This document shows, piece by piece, positions 44,417 to 53,149 of a stretch of DNA of 56,700 nt. Location of the stretch: the NCBI GenBank assembly GCA_013389055.1, contig JACAEC010000166.1:1-56700 (forward strand), in the 5' to 3' direction. Within the stretch, counting starts at the first letter, position 1. Every line of letters begins with the position of its first letter. The notes below the pieces were generated by a model, which ran no database searches, was not told where the DNA came from, and worked only from the letters and a program-made list of their open reading frames with translations. The DNA is from Hydrogenophilaceae bacterium. Its GTDB lineage: Bacteria > Pseudomonadota > Gammaproteobacteria > Burkholderiales > Thiobacillaceae. The position numbers and the translations under genes are program-made.

Positions 44417-45282
44417 ACATGAATGAACGTCTCGCAACCATCAGTACCCCGGTCTTCGTCCACGACCTGGGCGCCCAAGCACTACAAGCCCTGCAGGCCG
44501 AGGCGGCACGCGCTTTCGGCCTCGAAAGATTCTTTCGCGATGCCCTCAAGAGCGGCGGCGAAGGCCCCGAGCTGGCGGTGATTCCGCCCGGCGTGTTCGA
44601 AATGGGATCGGGCGAGGCGGAAGCCCGCTTCGGTGACCTGCCCGCGCGCAATACCTCTATCGACAAACCATTCGCCATCGGCCGCTACACCATCACCGCC
44701 GAAGAGTTCGGCCGCTTCGAGACGGCCAGCGGTTTCCACTGGCAGGACCATCTGGTCCGTGGCGAGGGCAGCCAGCCGGCGATCAACATCGACCTGGAGA
44801 CCTTCCAGGCCTATCTCGATTGGCTGTCCGAGCAAACCGGCCAGCGCTATCGCCTGCCGAGCGAGGCCGAATGGGAATATGCCGCCCGCGCCGGCAGCCG
44901 CACGGCCTATTGCCATGGCGAGCACCTGACCTGCAGCGAGGCCAACGTCGGCTCCTTCGCCCCACCGCGCAAGGCCGTCTCCGGCTGGCGCCGCTTCCTG
45001 CCCTTCTGCGTGCCGCTCAATCGCGCGGTCGAGGTCGGCAGCTATCCGGCCAACCTCTGGGGCCTCTATGAAGTGCACGGCAATGTCTGGGAATTCACCG
45101 CCGACCGCTGGATCGGCCCCATCGACGCAATGAGCCGCAAACCGGCCCAGGGCGACTGGCGGGTGACCAAGGGCGGTTCCTGGTTCGAGGGCGCGTTCGA
45201 CGCCCGCTCGGCCGCGCGCAAGCCGCGCTTCCACAACGAACTCGACGTGAATTTGGGACTGCGGGTGGTGCGCGAACTGTAG
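44413..45282 (+). CDS. SUMF1/formylglycine-generating-enzyme-domain protein
   Basis: A 289-residue protein with a short helical N-terminus and an SUMF1 fold: [57 protein letters not shown] and [17 protein letters not shown]. The domain occurs in true sulfatase-activating enzymes and in many other modifiers. The catalytic cysteine arrangement of FGE is not evident, so the substrate is unknown. It overlaps moaC by four bases. I chose ATG 44413 over an upstream frame inside moaC. Confidence 0.85.
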   Translation: MNMNERLATISTPVFVHDLGAQALQALQAEAARAFGLERFFRDALKSGGEGPELAVIPPGVFEMGSGEAEARFGDLPARNTSIDKPFAIGRYTITAEEFGRFETASGFHWQDHLVRGEGSQPAINIDLETFQAYLDWLSEQTGQRYRLPSEAEWEYAARAGSRTAYCHGEHLTCSEANVGSFAPPRKAVSGWRRFLPFCVPLNRAVEVGSYPANLWGLYEVHGNVWEFTADRWIGPIDAMSRKPAQGDWRVTKGGSWFEGAFDARSAARKPRFHNELDVNLGLRVVREL

Positions 45283-45295
45283 TTCGGCCAGACCA

Positions 45296-45322
45296 ATAAA
45301 AACGGGGGCCGCGGCCCCCGTT
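45296..45322 (-). terminator. Terminator of the PuuD-like gene
   Basis: A ten-to-eleven-base stem AACGGGGGCC/GGCCCCCGTT followed on the minus strand by TTTTTATT. It lies between convergent genes and serves mainly the minus strand. Confidence 0.85.
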
Positions 45323-45341
45323 GTGCTTTCAGCGCGCCGGA

Positions 45342-45938
45342 TTAGAACGGCAGGCCGTGAGCGTGAGCGGTCATACCCAGCAGCATCGGGATGGACAGCA
45401 TGGTGTTGGTGCGCGAAGCCAGGAAGGCGATCTTGCGGGCCTTGGCCTTCTCCTCGTCGCTGGCCTGAACAAAACCCAGCAGTTTCTTCTGGTTCGGCCA
45501 GATCAGCACCCAGACGTTGAACAGCATGATGGTGCCGAGCCAGGCGCCGATGCCGATGGCATAGACCGCCGGGTTGGCCAGGGTGAAGGCATCGACGAAA
45601 ATGCCCATGTGGCCCAGGGCGCCGGCGCCGGACAGCCAGGTCAAGACGGCCGCCCAACGGAACCAGAACAGGGCGCGCGGCGCGACATACTTGTTGATGG
45701 CGGCCGGGCCGGGATTGCCGTCGGCAGTGGCGGCGGCCACGGCCGGCACTTGCACGGCGTTGAAGTAGTAGAGCAGGCCGATCCAGGCGATGCCGACCAC
45801 GACATGGAACCAGACGGAAATCTGCAGGGGGTTGATCGCGCGAGCCGCACCTTCGGGCAGCGGCGCAATCAGGGTCAGGATGATGGCCAGGACGATGCCG
45901 GCGATGACGGTACCACCACGAGTCTGCAAAGGATTCAT
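45342..45938 (-). CDS. PuuD-like (Urate_ox_N family) integral membrane protein
   Basis: A 198-residue protein with about four to five membrane helices (GGTVIAGIVLAIILTLIAPL, NPLQISVWFHVVVGIAWIGL, AVLTWLSGAGALGHMG, LGTIMLFNVWVLIWPNQKK). It contains the histidines and tryptophans typical of the membrane part of urate hydroxylase PuuD. The cytochrome c part is absent and no purine-degradation gene is nearby, so a urate role should not be assumed. Confidence 0.75.
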   Translation of the reverse strand: MNPLQTRGGTVIAGIVLAIILTLIAPLPEGAARAINPLQISVWFHVVVGIAWIGLLYYFNAVQVPAVAAATADGNPGPAAINKYVAPRALFWFRWAAVLTWLSGAGALGHMGIFVDAFTLANPAVYAIGIGAWLGTIMLFNVWVLIWPNQKKLLGFVQASDEEKAKARKIAFLASRTNTMLSIPMLLGMTAHAHGLPF

Positions 45939-45985
45939 CGGTCAAATCTCCTCATAGTTAAGTTGTATTGGTATTGCGGGTGCTG

Positions 45986-46016
45986 CAAAAAACGATGCCC
46001 GCACGGGGCGGGCATC
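45986..46016 (-). terminator. Terminator of the TusE/DsrC-like gene
   Basis: A perfect nine-base stem GATGCCCGC/GCGGGCATC is followed on the minus strand by six T residues (plus-strand A run at 45987-45992). Confidence 0.88.
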
Positions 46017-46051
46017 AGTTTAACGGGTTTGCATCGGCTGCGAAATTTCGC

Positions 46052-46384
46052 TTAGACGCAACCGGTCGGCTTCGGCGTGCCGGCATAGCGACCGGCCTGC
46101 TTGGCCGGGCCGAAGGGGAACAGGTCGAACAGGAACTTCTTGTCGCCCCACTCCGAACCGAATTCTTCCTTCAGACCCTTTTGCAGGATACGCAGGTTCG
46201 GCGCGGTGCCGTATTCGTTGAAGTAGTCACGCATGTAGTGAATGATCTTCCAGTGGTTCTCGCCCAGCTCCAGCTTGTCCTGCGAGGCGAGATAGCTCGC
46301 CACGTCTTCGGACCAATCGGCCAGATTGACCAGATAGCCTTCGGGATCGGTTTCGACCGTCTTGCCGTTGATTTCGATTTCCAT
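46052..46384 (-). CDS. TusE/DsrC-family sulfur-transfer protein
   Basis: A 110-residue protein with the family core (EIEINGKTVETDPEGYLVN, LGENHWKIIHYMRDYF, LFPFGPAKQAGRYAG) and the flexible C-terminal arm ending PTGCV. Only the penultimate cysteine (CysA, C109) is present. The second arm cysteine of dissimilatory DsrC is a glycine (KQAGRYAG), so by cysteine pattern it is TusE-like. It could serve tRNA 2-thiolation or cytoplasmic sulfur handling that complements Sox. The start at 46384 has GAGAGGAAG upstream, and a terminator follows. Confidence 0.88.
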   Translation of the reverse strand: MEIEINGKTVETDPEGYLVNLADWSEDVASYLASQDKLELGENHWKIIHYMRDYFNEYGTAPNLRILQKGLKEEFGSEWGDKKFLFDLFPFGPAKQAGRYAGTPKPTGCV

Positions 46385-46544
46385 ACTCAAACTTCCTCTC
46401 TTCTCTATATATGATTTGCGCTTGCCCACTGGTACAGATCCGGGGCAGAACTTGGCGCCATCGTATAAAACCCGACTTTGTTTGTCAACTATTCGGCTGG
46501 GCTGGAATGCCCGGGTGTTAGTCTTGCGCATCGGGATAAAAGCC

Positions 46545-47741
46545 ATGACCGACCGCCATCTCATCTACCTCGCCAGCTTCCTGCGCGCCGTCGCCACCGG
46601 CCTGATCGGTGTGCTGCTGGGCCTGTACCTGGCCCGCCTGGCCTTCGGCCCGAGCCAGATCGGCCTGACCGTAAGCGCCGGCCTGGCCGGCGCCACCCTG
46701 GCCGTATTTCTGGTCGGCCTGCGCGGCGACCGCTGGGGCCGGCGCCGCACCCTCATGCAGTTATCTTGGTTGGCAGTGGCCGGCGGCCTCGGCGCCCTGA
46801 TCTTCTCCGAACTCACGGCCATCCTGATCGCCGCCTTCGTCGGCATGCTCAACGGCCAAGGCCGCGACCGCGGCGCGAGCCTGGTGCTGGAGCAGGCCAT
46901 CCTGCCGTCCACCACCACGGACGCCGAGCGCACCCGCGCCTTCGCCTGGTACAACGTCTTGCAGGATATCGGCCATGCCGTCGGCAGCGGCCTCGCCGCC
47001 TTGCCGGCCTGGCTGGTGGCCTATGGCGAACTGCCCGATCTCGCCGCCTTCAAACTGGCGATCGGCCTCTATGTCGTGCTGTTCGTCGCCCAGGCCCTGC
47101 TGTTCTCCCGCCTGAGCCCGCGCATCGAAGAGGCCCAAGCGGCAAAGCCGGCGCCGCTCTCGCCCGACAGCCGCCGGCGGCTGACCCGCATCTCCGCCCT
47201 GTTCGCCATCGATGCCGTGGCCGGCGGCTTTCTCGGCGCCGCCCTGATCGCCTATTTCTTCCACGCCCGCTTCGGCGTCGACGCCCAGACCATCGCCGCC
47301 CTGTTCGTCGGCGCCCGCATTCTCAATGCCGTCTCCCATCTCGGTGCGGCCTGGTTGGCAAAACGCATCGGCCTGGTCAACACCATGGTCTTCACCCACA
47401 TCCCGTCCAGCCTGCTGCTGGCGTCCGTCGCGATCGCCCCGGATTTCCCGACCGCAGCGATCCTGTTCCTGTTGCGCGAGGGCCTGGTCGAGATGGACGT
47501 GCCGACCCGGCAGTCCTATGTCATGGCCATGGTCCGGCCCGATGAGCGCACCTTCGCCTCCAGCGTCACCCACCTCGTGCGGCTGGGCGGCTGGGCGGTC
47601 GCCCCCGGTTTCGCCGGCCTCTTGATGCAGACCCTCTCGCTGGGCACGCCGCTGATCGTGGGTGCCGCCATGAAGATCGGCTATGACGGCCTGCTCTGGG
47701 CCTCTTTCCGCCGGATCAAGCCGCCCGAAGAGGCACATTAG
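46545..47741 (+). CDS. Major facilitator superfamily transporter
   Basis: A 398-residue, 12-helix protein with the MFS loop motif GDRWGRRRTLMQL between helices 2 and 3 and a hydrophilic central loop (SRLSPRIEEAQAAKPAPLS). Substrate not inferable. The frame is open upstream to 46362, but the ATG at 46545 begins the first helix region; it is divergent from the TusE-like gene. Confidence 0.87.
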   Translation: MTDRHLIYLASFLRAVATGLIGVLLGLYLARLAFGPSQIGLTVSAGLAGATLAVFLVGLRGDRWGRRRTLMQLSWLAVAGGLGALIFSELTAILIAAFVGMLNGQGRDRGASLVLEQAILPSTTTDAERTRAFAWYNVLQDIGHAVGSGLAALPAWLVAYGELPDLAAFKLAIGLYVVLFVAQALLFSRLSPRIEEAQAAKPAPLSPDSRRRLTRISALFAIDAVAGGFLGAALIAYFFHARFGVDAQTIAALFVGARILNAVSHLGAAWLAKRIGLVNTMVFTHIPSSLLLASVAIAPDFPTAAILFLLREGLVEMDVPTRQSYVMAMVRPDERTFASSVTHLVRLGGWAVAPGFAGLLMQTLSLGTPLIVGAAMKIGYDGLLWASFRRIKPPEEAH

Positions 47742-47832
47742 TACTTAAGAATATTAGTCAGGTATTGTTCTATTCGGGGCCAATCCTTAGAATGGGTTTC
47801 GTTTTTTTGTCGCCCCGTCCTGGAGAAACCTT

Positions 47833-48420
47833 ATGGAACATCAACTGCCCGCCCTGCCCTACGCCATGGATGCCCTGGCCCCGCACATGTCCAAGGAGAC
47901 CTTCGAGTACCACTACGCCAAGCACCATCAGGCCTACGTCACCAACCTGAACAACCTGATCAAGGGCACCGAGTTCGAGAACCTCGACCTGGAAGCCATC
48001 GTCAAGAAGGCCCCGGCCGGCGGTGTCTACAACAACGCCGCCCAGGTCTGGAACCACAGCTTCTTCTGGAACTGCATGAAGCCCAACGGCGGCGGCGCGC
48101 CGACCGGTGCCCTGCTTGAGGCCATCAACAAGAAGTGGGGCTCGCTCGACGAATTCAAGAAGGCCTTCCAGGCCTCCGCCGTGGGCAACTTCGGCTCCGG
48201 CTGGACCTGGCTGGTGAAGAAGGCCGACGGCTCGGTCGACATCGTCAACATGGGCGCCGCCGGCACCCCGCTGACCACGGCTGACCGCGCCCTGCTCTGC
48301 GTCGACGTCTGGGAGCACGCCTACTACATCGACTACCGCAACCTGCGGCCCAAGTTCGTCGAGACCTTCCTCAACAACCTGGTCAACTGGGACTTCGCCA
48401 GCGCGAACTTCGCCGGCTAA
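47833..48420 (+). CDS. sodB: Superoxide dismutase (Fe type)
   Basis: A 195-residue cytosolic enzyme that dismutates superoxide. Metal ligands are in [10 protein letters not shown] (first His), VWNHSFFWN (second His) and [11 protein letters not shown] (Asp and His). The pattern of SFFWNC and GSGWTW fits iron superoxide dismutases. The start has CTGGAG upstream and a terminator follows. Confidence 0.96.
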   Translation: MEHQLPALPYAMDALAPHMSKETFEYHYAKHHQAYVTNLNNLIKGTEFENLDLEAIVKKAPAGGVYNNAAQVWNHSFFWNCMKPNGGGAPTGALLEAINKKWGSLDEFKKAFQASAVGNFGSGWTWLVKKADGSVDIVNMGAAGTPLTTADRALLCVDVWEHAYYIDYRNLRPKFVETFLNNLVNWDFASANFAG

Positions 48421-48441
48421 AATACGTCTCATGCGTTGCGC

Positions 48442-48468
48442 AAAAAGGCCCGCGTTGCGGGCCTTTTT
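48442..48468 (+). terminator. Terminator of sodB
   Basis: AAAAAGGCCCGC-loop GTTGC-GGGCCTTTTT lies 21 bases after the sodB stop; it is symmetrical and could work on both strands. Confidence 0.92.
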
Positions 48469-48491
48469 CATTGCAATGAGCCTTTGAGTCC

Positions 48492-50759
48492 ATGGAAACC
48501 GCCAAGCCCCTCTTCTCCTACCGCCCCTACTGGGCCAAGCGTTTCGGCACCGCGCCGTTCCTGCCGATGTCGCGCGTCGAGATGGATGCGCTCGGCTGGG
48601 ATTCCTGCGACGTCATCCTGATCACCGGCGATGCCTACATCGACCACCCCAGCTTCGGCATGGCCCTGGTCGGCCGCCTGCTGGAGGCCCAGGGCTTCCG
48701 GGTCGGCATCATCAGCCAGCCGGATTGGAAATCGGCCGAGGCCTTCCGCGCCCTGGGCAAGCCCAATCTCTATTTCGGCGTCACCGCGGGCAACATGGAT
48801 TCCATGGTCAACCGCTACACCTCCGACCGGAAGATCCGCTCCGACGACGCCTATACCGCCGGCGCCGAGCCGCACAAGCGGCCGGACCGGGCGGTCACCG
48901 TCTACGCCCAGCGAGCCCGCGAGGCGTTCAAGGACGTGCCGGTGGTCATCGGCGGCATCGAGGCCAGCCTGCGCCGCATCGCCCATTACGACTACTGGTC
49001 GGACAAGGTGCGCCACTCGGTGCTGGCCGACTCCAAGGCCGACATGCTGCTCTTCGGCAACGCCGAACGCGCCCTGGTCGCCCTGACCCATCGCCTCGCC
49101 GCCGGGGAAAAGATTTCCGACATCCGCGACCTGCGCGGCACCTCATTCATGGTGCCGCGCGGCTGGCTGCCGGGCGAGGAATGGGTTGAGATCGACTCGA
49201 CCCTGATCGACATGCCGGGACGAGTCGATGCGCACCCCGACCCCTATGCCGAGTCTCCCTCACCCCCAGCCCCTCCCCCGAAGGGGGAAGGCGGTGTGCA
49301 CCCTCTCCCTCCGGGAGAGGGCCGGGGTGAGGGAAATGTGCAGCCCATCCAGTTCCTCAGCAAAGCAGCCCGCCTCGCCGCCCGCCGCGATAGCCGTGCC
49401 CATACCGCCGTGCGTCTGCCCGCCTACGAGCAAGTGGAAAAGAACAACGTCCTCTACGCCCATGCCTCGCGGGTGTTCCATCTCGAGTCCAACCCCGGCA
49501 ACGCCCGCGCCATGGTGCAAGGCCACGGCGAGCGCGATGTCTGGTTGAACCCGCCGCCGATCCCGCTGACCACCGAGGAGATGGACCGGGTCTACGACCT
49601 GCCCTATGCCCGGGCGCCGCACCCGAGCTACGGCGACGCCCGCATTCCGGCCTGGGAGATGATCCGCTTCTCGGTCAACATCATGCGCGGCTGTTTCGGC
49701 GGCTGCACCTTCTGCTCCATCACCGAGCACGAGGGCCGCATCATCCAGAGCCGCTCGGAAGCCTCCATCCTGGCCGAGATCGAGGCCATCCGCGACAAGA
49801 CCCCGGGCTTCACCGGCATCATCTCCGACTTGGGCGGCCCCACCGCCAACATGTACCGGCTCAAATGCAAGGACGAGAAGATCGAGTCGGCCTGCCGAAG
49901 ACTCAGCTGCGTGTTCCCGGACATCTGCCACAACATGGGCACCGACCACGGCCCGCTGATCCAGCTCTACCGCAAGGCCCGCGCCCTGCCCGGTATCAAG
50001 AAGGTGCTGATCGGCTCCGGCGTGCGTTACGACCTCGCGGTGAAGTCGCCGGAATACGTGAAGGAACTGGTGCAGCACCATGTCGGCGGCTATCTCAAGA
50101 TCGCGCCCGAGCACACCGAGGCAGGCCCGCTCAATCACATGATGAAGCCGGGTATCGGCAGCTATGAAAAGTTCAAGCAGCTGTTCGAGAAATTCTCCAA
50201 GGAAGCGGGCAAGGAGCAGTACCTCATCCCCTACTTCATCGCCGCCCACCCGGGCACCACCCTTGATGACATGCTCAACCTGGCGCTCTGGCTGAAGCGC
50301 AACGGCTTCCGCCTCGACCAGGTACAAACCTTCCTGCCCACGCCCATGGCCATGGCCACCACCATGTGGCACACCGAATTGAATCCCTTGAAGAAGGTGT
50401 TGGGCGGCCGCGGCCAGCATGTCACCATCACCCGTTCCGGGCGCAGCCGCAAGCTGCACAAGGCCTTCCTCCGCTACCACGACCCGGAGAACTGGCCGAT
50501 CCTGCGCGAAGCCTTGAAGGAGATGGGCCACGCCGATCTGATCGGCAACGGCAAGCAGCATCTGGTGCCGAGCTTCCAGCCGGCCGGCACCGGCCGGCAA
50601 TTCGATGGCCCGCGCCGACCGGGTGGCCCCGGCCAAAAAGGGGCCGCGCGAAAAGGTGCCGGTACCGCGAAGCCGGCTGCCTCAGCGCCAGGGCAAACCC
50701 GGCGTGGCGAGCCCTCGGCGGCCAAACGACCGGCGGCGCCGAAACGCAGACCGAAATAG
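48492..50759 (+). CDS. YgiQ-family radical SAM protein with in-frame repeat insertion
   Basis: A 755-residue UPF0313/YgiQ protein. The N-terminal domain ([20 protein letters not shown]) is followed by the radical SAM cluster motif CFGGCTFC within [22 protein letters not shown] sequence, then [17 protein letters not shown] and a basic Pro/Ala/Lys C-terminus. The substrate is unknown. Residues about 255-281 ([14 protein letters not shown], then [13 protein letters not shown]) are encoded by a family B palindromic repeat inserted between the N-terminal domain and the SAM domain without breaking the frame. Confidence 0.92.
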   Translation: METAKPLFSYRPYWAKRFGTAPFLPMSRVEMDALGWDSCDVILITGDAYIDHPSFGMALVGRLLEAQGFRVGIISQPDWKSAEAFRALGKPNLYFGVTAGNMDSMVNRYTSDRKIRSDDAYTAGAEPHKRPDRAVTVYAQRAREAFKDVPVVIGGIEASLRRIAHYDYWSDKVRHSVLADSKADMLLFGNAERALVALTHRLAAGEKISDIRDLRGTSFMVPRGWLPGEEWVEIDSTLIDMPGRVDAHPDPYAESPSPPAPPPKGEGGVHPLPPGEGRGEGNVQPIQFLSKAARLAARRDSRAHTAVRLPAYEQVEKNNVLYAHASRVFHLESNPGNARAMVQGHGERDVWLNPPPIPLTTEEMDRVYDLPYARAPHPSYGDARIPAWEMIRFSVNIMRGCFGGCTFCSITEHEGRIIQSRSEASILAEIEAIRDKTPGFTGIISDLGGPTANMYRLKCKDEKIESACRRLSCVFPDICHNMGTDHGPLIQLYRKARALPGIKKVLIGSGVRYDLAVKSPEYVKELVQHHVGGYLKIAPEHTEAGPLNHMMKPGIGSYEKFKQLFEKFSKEAGKEQYLIPYFIAAHPGTTLDDMLNLALWLKRNGFRLDQVQTFLPTPMAMATTMWHTELNPLKKVLGGRGQHVTITRSGRSRKLHKAFLRYHDPENWPILREALKEMGHADLIGNGKQHLVPSFQPAGTGRQFDGPRRPGGPGQKGAARKGAGTAKPAASAPGQTRRGEPSAAKRPAAPKRRPK
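49256..49334. repeat. Palindromic repeat, family B, copy inside the ygiQ-like gene
   Basis: A 79-bp element bounded by TCCCTCACCC and GGGTGAGGGA, with inner CCTCCCCCGAAGGGGGAAGG and CCCTCTCCCTCCGGGAGAGG hairpins. It is translated in frame. Confidence 0.9.
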
Positions 50760-50771
50760 CAGGCAAATCGC

Positions 50772-51515
50772 ATGTGCGAATTGTTGGGCTACAGCGCAGA
50801 CGACACACGGGATATCGCCCGCTGGCTGACTCCCTTCCGCTTGCGCGGCGGCCAAACCGGCGACAACCCCGACGGCTGGGGCGTGGCGGCGTGGGGCGAG
50901 AGTGGCGTCGACATCGTCAAATCGCCCGAGCCCGGATTCTCCAGTGCGGACTTCGCGCGCTTGGCGGCGACGCTGCACACCAAGCTCCTCATCGCCCATG
51001 TCCGCAAAGCCAGGCACCCGCCCGTGCCCGGCATGCTCAACACCCATCCCTTCAACCACACCTGCTGCAACCGGTCCTGGGTGTTCGCCCATAACGGCCT
51101 GGTGCCAGAAGTGATCGAATGGCGCTCGGCCGATGCCCCCTGGAAGCCTCTGGGCGAAACCGATTCCGAGCACGCCTTCTGTCATTTGCTGACCGCCATC
51201 GCCGACAGCTATGGCGACCCGGCCGATCCGGCCTGGCTCGGCCGCCTTGCCGAGTTCGCCGAAGGGACTGCCGCATTGGGCAAGTTCAATTTCCTGCTCT
51301 CCGACGGCACGGTGCTCATCGCCTATGGCCACGACAGGCTGCACTATCTGGATGCATCAGATGGACCAGGCCATCGGGTGGTGATCGCGACCGAAGCGCT
51401 GACCTCAGAGGCCTGGAAGCCTTTTGCACCGGGTGAGTTGCGGGTCTATCGCGATGGCGTTCTACTGGCGCGGCGCATTGCCGGCGAAGCCGATGCACAG
51501 CTCACAGAGCCTTGA
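50772..51515 (+). CDS. Class II glutamine amidotransferase (YafJ-like)
   Basis: A 247-residue N-terminal nucleophile-type protein. Cys2 in MCELLGYSA is the expected nucleophile; NPDGWGVAAW, LIAHVRKAR, THPFNHTCCNRSWVFAHNG and ETDSEHAFC complete the usual pattern. It lacks a synthetase domain. The role of YafJ-type proteins is not well defined. It lies 12 bases after the ygiQ-like gene and may be cotranscribed. Confidence 0.9.
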   Translation: MCELLGYSADDTRDIARWLTPFRLRGGQTGDNPDGWGVAAWGESGVDIVKSPEPGFSSADFARLAATLHTKLLIAHVRKARHPPVPGMLNTHPFNHTCCNRSWVFAHNGLVPEVIEWRSADAPWKPLGETDSEHAFCHLLTAIADSYGDPADPAWLGRLAEFAEGTAALGKFNFLLSDGTVLIAYGHDRLHYLDASDGPGHRVVIATEALTSEAWKPFAPGELRVYRDGVLLARRIAGEADAQLTEP

Positions 51516-51528
51516 TGGATTGTGCTTC

Positions 51529-51567
51529 TGGATCGCCACGGCGCTACGCGCCTCGCGATGACGACTT
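51529..51567. repeat. Half copy of palindromic repeat family A
   Basis: TGGATCGCCACGGCG and a following CGCGATGACG match one arm and the centre of family A; the second arm is missing. It lies just before the SemiSWEET stop codon region. Confidence 0.7.
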
Positions 51568-51834
51568 TTAGCCGGGCTGGCGCAACTCCCGCAGCTTCAG
51601 CCAGAGCACTACGCCCGCCAAGGCCAGCGTGATGGCGTTGGCCAGCACCACCGGCAGGCTGGCTATGGCCAAGCCGTAGAGCAGCCAGCAGGCCACGCCC
51701 AGGGTGAACAGCAGATACATGGGCAAGGAAATACCGGAAAGGTCCCGCGTGCGCCAGGAGCGCCAGGCCTGCGGCACGAAGGCCGCCGTGGTCAGGATGG
51801 CGGCGGGATAACCGATCAATTCAGCAAACGGCAT
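51568..51834 (-). CDS. SemiSWEET-type PQ-loop sugar transporter
   Basis: An 88-residue, three-helix protein with the PQ motif in TTAAFVPQAWRSWRTRDLSG and a following SLPMYLLFTLGVACWLLYG, which are classical for bacterial SemiSWEETs. These work as dimers to move sugars. No sugar-use genes adjoin it. Confidence 0.9.
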   Translation of the reverse strand: MPFAELIGYPAAILTTAAFVPQAWRSWRTRDLSGISLPMYLLFTLGVACWLLYGLAIASLPVVLANAITLALAGVVLWLKLRELRQPG

Positions 51835-51845
51835 TTCACTTCCTC

Positions 51846-51915
51846 ACTCGATACTCGATACTCGATACTCGGTACACGGTACTCGGTACTCGGTACTCGG
51901 TACTCGGTACTCGGT
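51846..51915. repeat. Heptamer tandem repeat
   Basis: Ten consecutive 7-bp units: three ACTCGAT, then ACTCGGT, ACACGGT and five ACTCGGT. The array fills the gap between the SemiSWEET start and the purU stop codon and runs up to three bases before that stop. Confidence 0.95.
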
Positions 51916-51917
51916 AC

Positions 51918-52772
51918 TCAATCAAACACCACAGTCTTGTTGCCGTAGACCAGAATCCGGTTGTCGATGTGCCACTTCACCGCACGCGACAGCACCACCT
52001 TCTCCAGGTCCGCCCCCTTCTGCACCAGGTCGTCCAGATCGTCGCGATGCGAGATGCGGGTGACGTCCTGCTCGATGATCGGGCCGTCGTCCAGCACCTC
52101 GGTGACATAGTGGCTGGTGGCGCCGATCAGCTTCACCCCCCGCTCGAACGCCCGCTGATAGGGCTTGGCGCCGTGGAAGGCGGGCAGGAAGGAATGGTGG
52201 ATGTTGATGATCCGGTGTTGCCAATGGCGGATGAACGCCGGCGACAGCACCTGCATGTAGCGGGCGAGCACCACGAAGTCGACATGGTGGTGTGCGAGCA
52301 GCGCCTGTTGCTGCGCCTCGGCCTCGGCCTTGTTGTCCCTGCTCACCGGGATGTGCTGGAAGGGCAGCTTGTAGGCCTCGGCCAGCCAATGGGTGTCCGG
52401 GTGGTTGCTGATGATCAGCGGAATCTCGCAATAGAGCTGGCCGGCCTGCCAGCGGTGCAAAAGATCGGCCAGGCAGTGATCGTACTTGGAGACGAAGATG
52501 GCCAGGCGCGGCTTCACCGAGGACAGGGCCAGGCGCCATTGCATTTGGTACTCGTCGGCGACGGGGGCGAAGGCCGCCTCGAACTTGTGCAGGCCGAGGT
52601 CGAAACCATTCAGGTCCCACTCCACCCGCATCAGGAACAGCCCCGCCTCCTTATCCTGATGCTGGTCGGCGTGCAGGATGTTGGCGTTGTGCTGGTAGAG
52701 GAAATTGGCGATGGCCGCGACCAGACCCTTGCGGTCGGGGCAGACGATCAGGAGGACGGCGGTATTGCGCAT
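51918..52772 (-). CDS. purU: Formyltetrahydrofolate deformylase
   Basis: A 284-residue protein with an N-terminal ACT domain (VLLIVCPDRKGLVAAIANFL) and a formyltransferase-like hydrolase domain (LAIFVSKYDHCLADLLHRW, INIHHSFLPAFHGAKPYQRA, GPIIEQDV). It releases formate from 10-formyl-THF. Start at 52772; the open frame to 52805 lacks support. Its stop is next to a heptamer repeat array. Confidence 0.95.
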   Translation of the reverse strand: MRNTAVLLIVCPDRKGLVAAIANFLYQHNANILHADQHQDKEAGLFLMRVEWDLNGFDLGLHKFEAAFAPVADEYQMQWRLALSSVKPRLAIFVSKYDHCLADLLHRWQAGQLYCEIPLIISNHPDTHWLAEAYKLPFQHIPVSRDNKAEAEAQQQALLAHHHVDFVVLARYMQVLSPAFIRHWQHRIINIHHSFLPAFHGAKPYQRAFERGVKLIGATSHYVTEVLDDGPIIEQDVTRISHRDDLDDLVQKGADLEKVVLSRAVKWHIDNRILVYGNKTVVFD

Positions 52773-52941
52773 AGAAACTCTGGCTTGCGGGTTGGCCGGC
52801 CACACGACCGACGGGAGATCGAATCATACCGGCAAACCGGACCACGAACTCTGAATTAAAGTCCTGCGGTTTGCTGTCGATAGAGGATTAGTTTAAGGTC
52901 TCGGCCAAAACCGAACAAAAAAGAAAGCAAGTGGGCCGGCC

Positions 52942-52974
52942 GTCGAAGAGGTAATAACAGTCGAAGAGGTAATA
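52942..52974 (+). repeat. 15-bp direct repeat carrying a ribosome-binding site
   Basis: GTCGAAGAGGTAATA occurs at 52942-52956 and again at 52960-52974. The second copy places AAGAGGT just before the ATG of the 56-residue protein gene. Confidence 0.85.
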
Positions 52975-52977
52975 CCC

Positions 52978-53148
52978 ATGGCTTTGTCGCAACACTCAAC
53001 ATACCCGTCCGCCCAGGCCCAGACAGCCCCCTACCGCTGGGCCAGCCGGGGCTTGCTGACCGCCTGGCTGCTCTACAGCGCCATCGCGCTCGGCTGGTTC
53101 CTCGCCAACGACCCCCTCCTTTCCCTCTACGTTTGTGGAGTACGCTGA
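52978..53148 (+). CDS. 56-residue predicted single-helix membrane protein
   Basis: The frame starts with ATG at 52978 behind AAGAGGT and encodes a polar N-terminus, then [19 protein letters not shown] as a likely membrane helix, ending [10 protein letters not shown]. Its TGA (53146-53148) is one base before the ATG of the chemoreceptor gene, so translation is probably coupled. I recognise no family. It could be a small subunit or regulator of the chemoreceptor. Confidence 0.6.
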   Translation: MALSQHSTYPSAQAQTAPYRWASRGLLTAWLLYSAIALGWFLANDPLLSLYVCGVR

Positions 53149-53149
53149 G

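Noticed and set aside
45342..45938. A urate oxidase or purine-degradation gene
   Set aside because: Only the membrane domain is present, without the cytochrome c part and without purine catabolism neighbours, so the name is used only for family resemblance.
51846..51915. Possible CRISPR array
   Set aside because: The units are 7 bp and directly adjacent with no unique spacers, and no cas gene is nearby.
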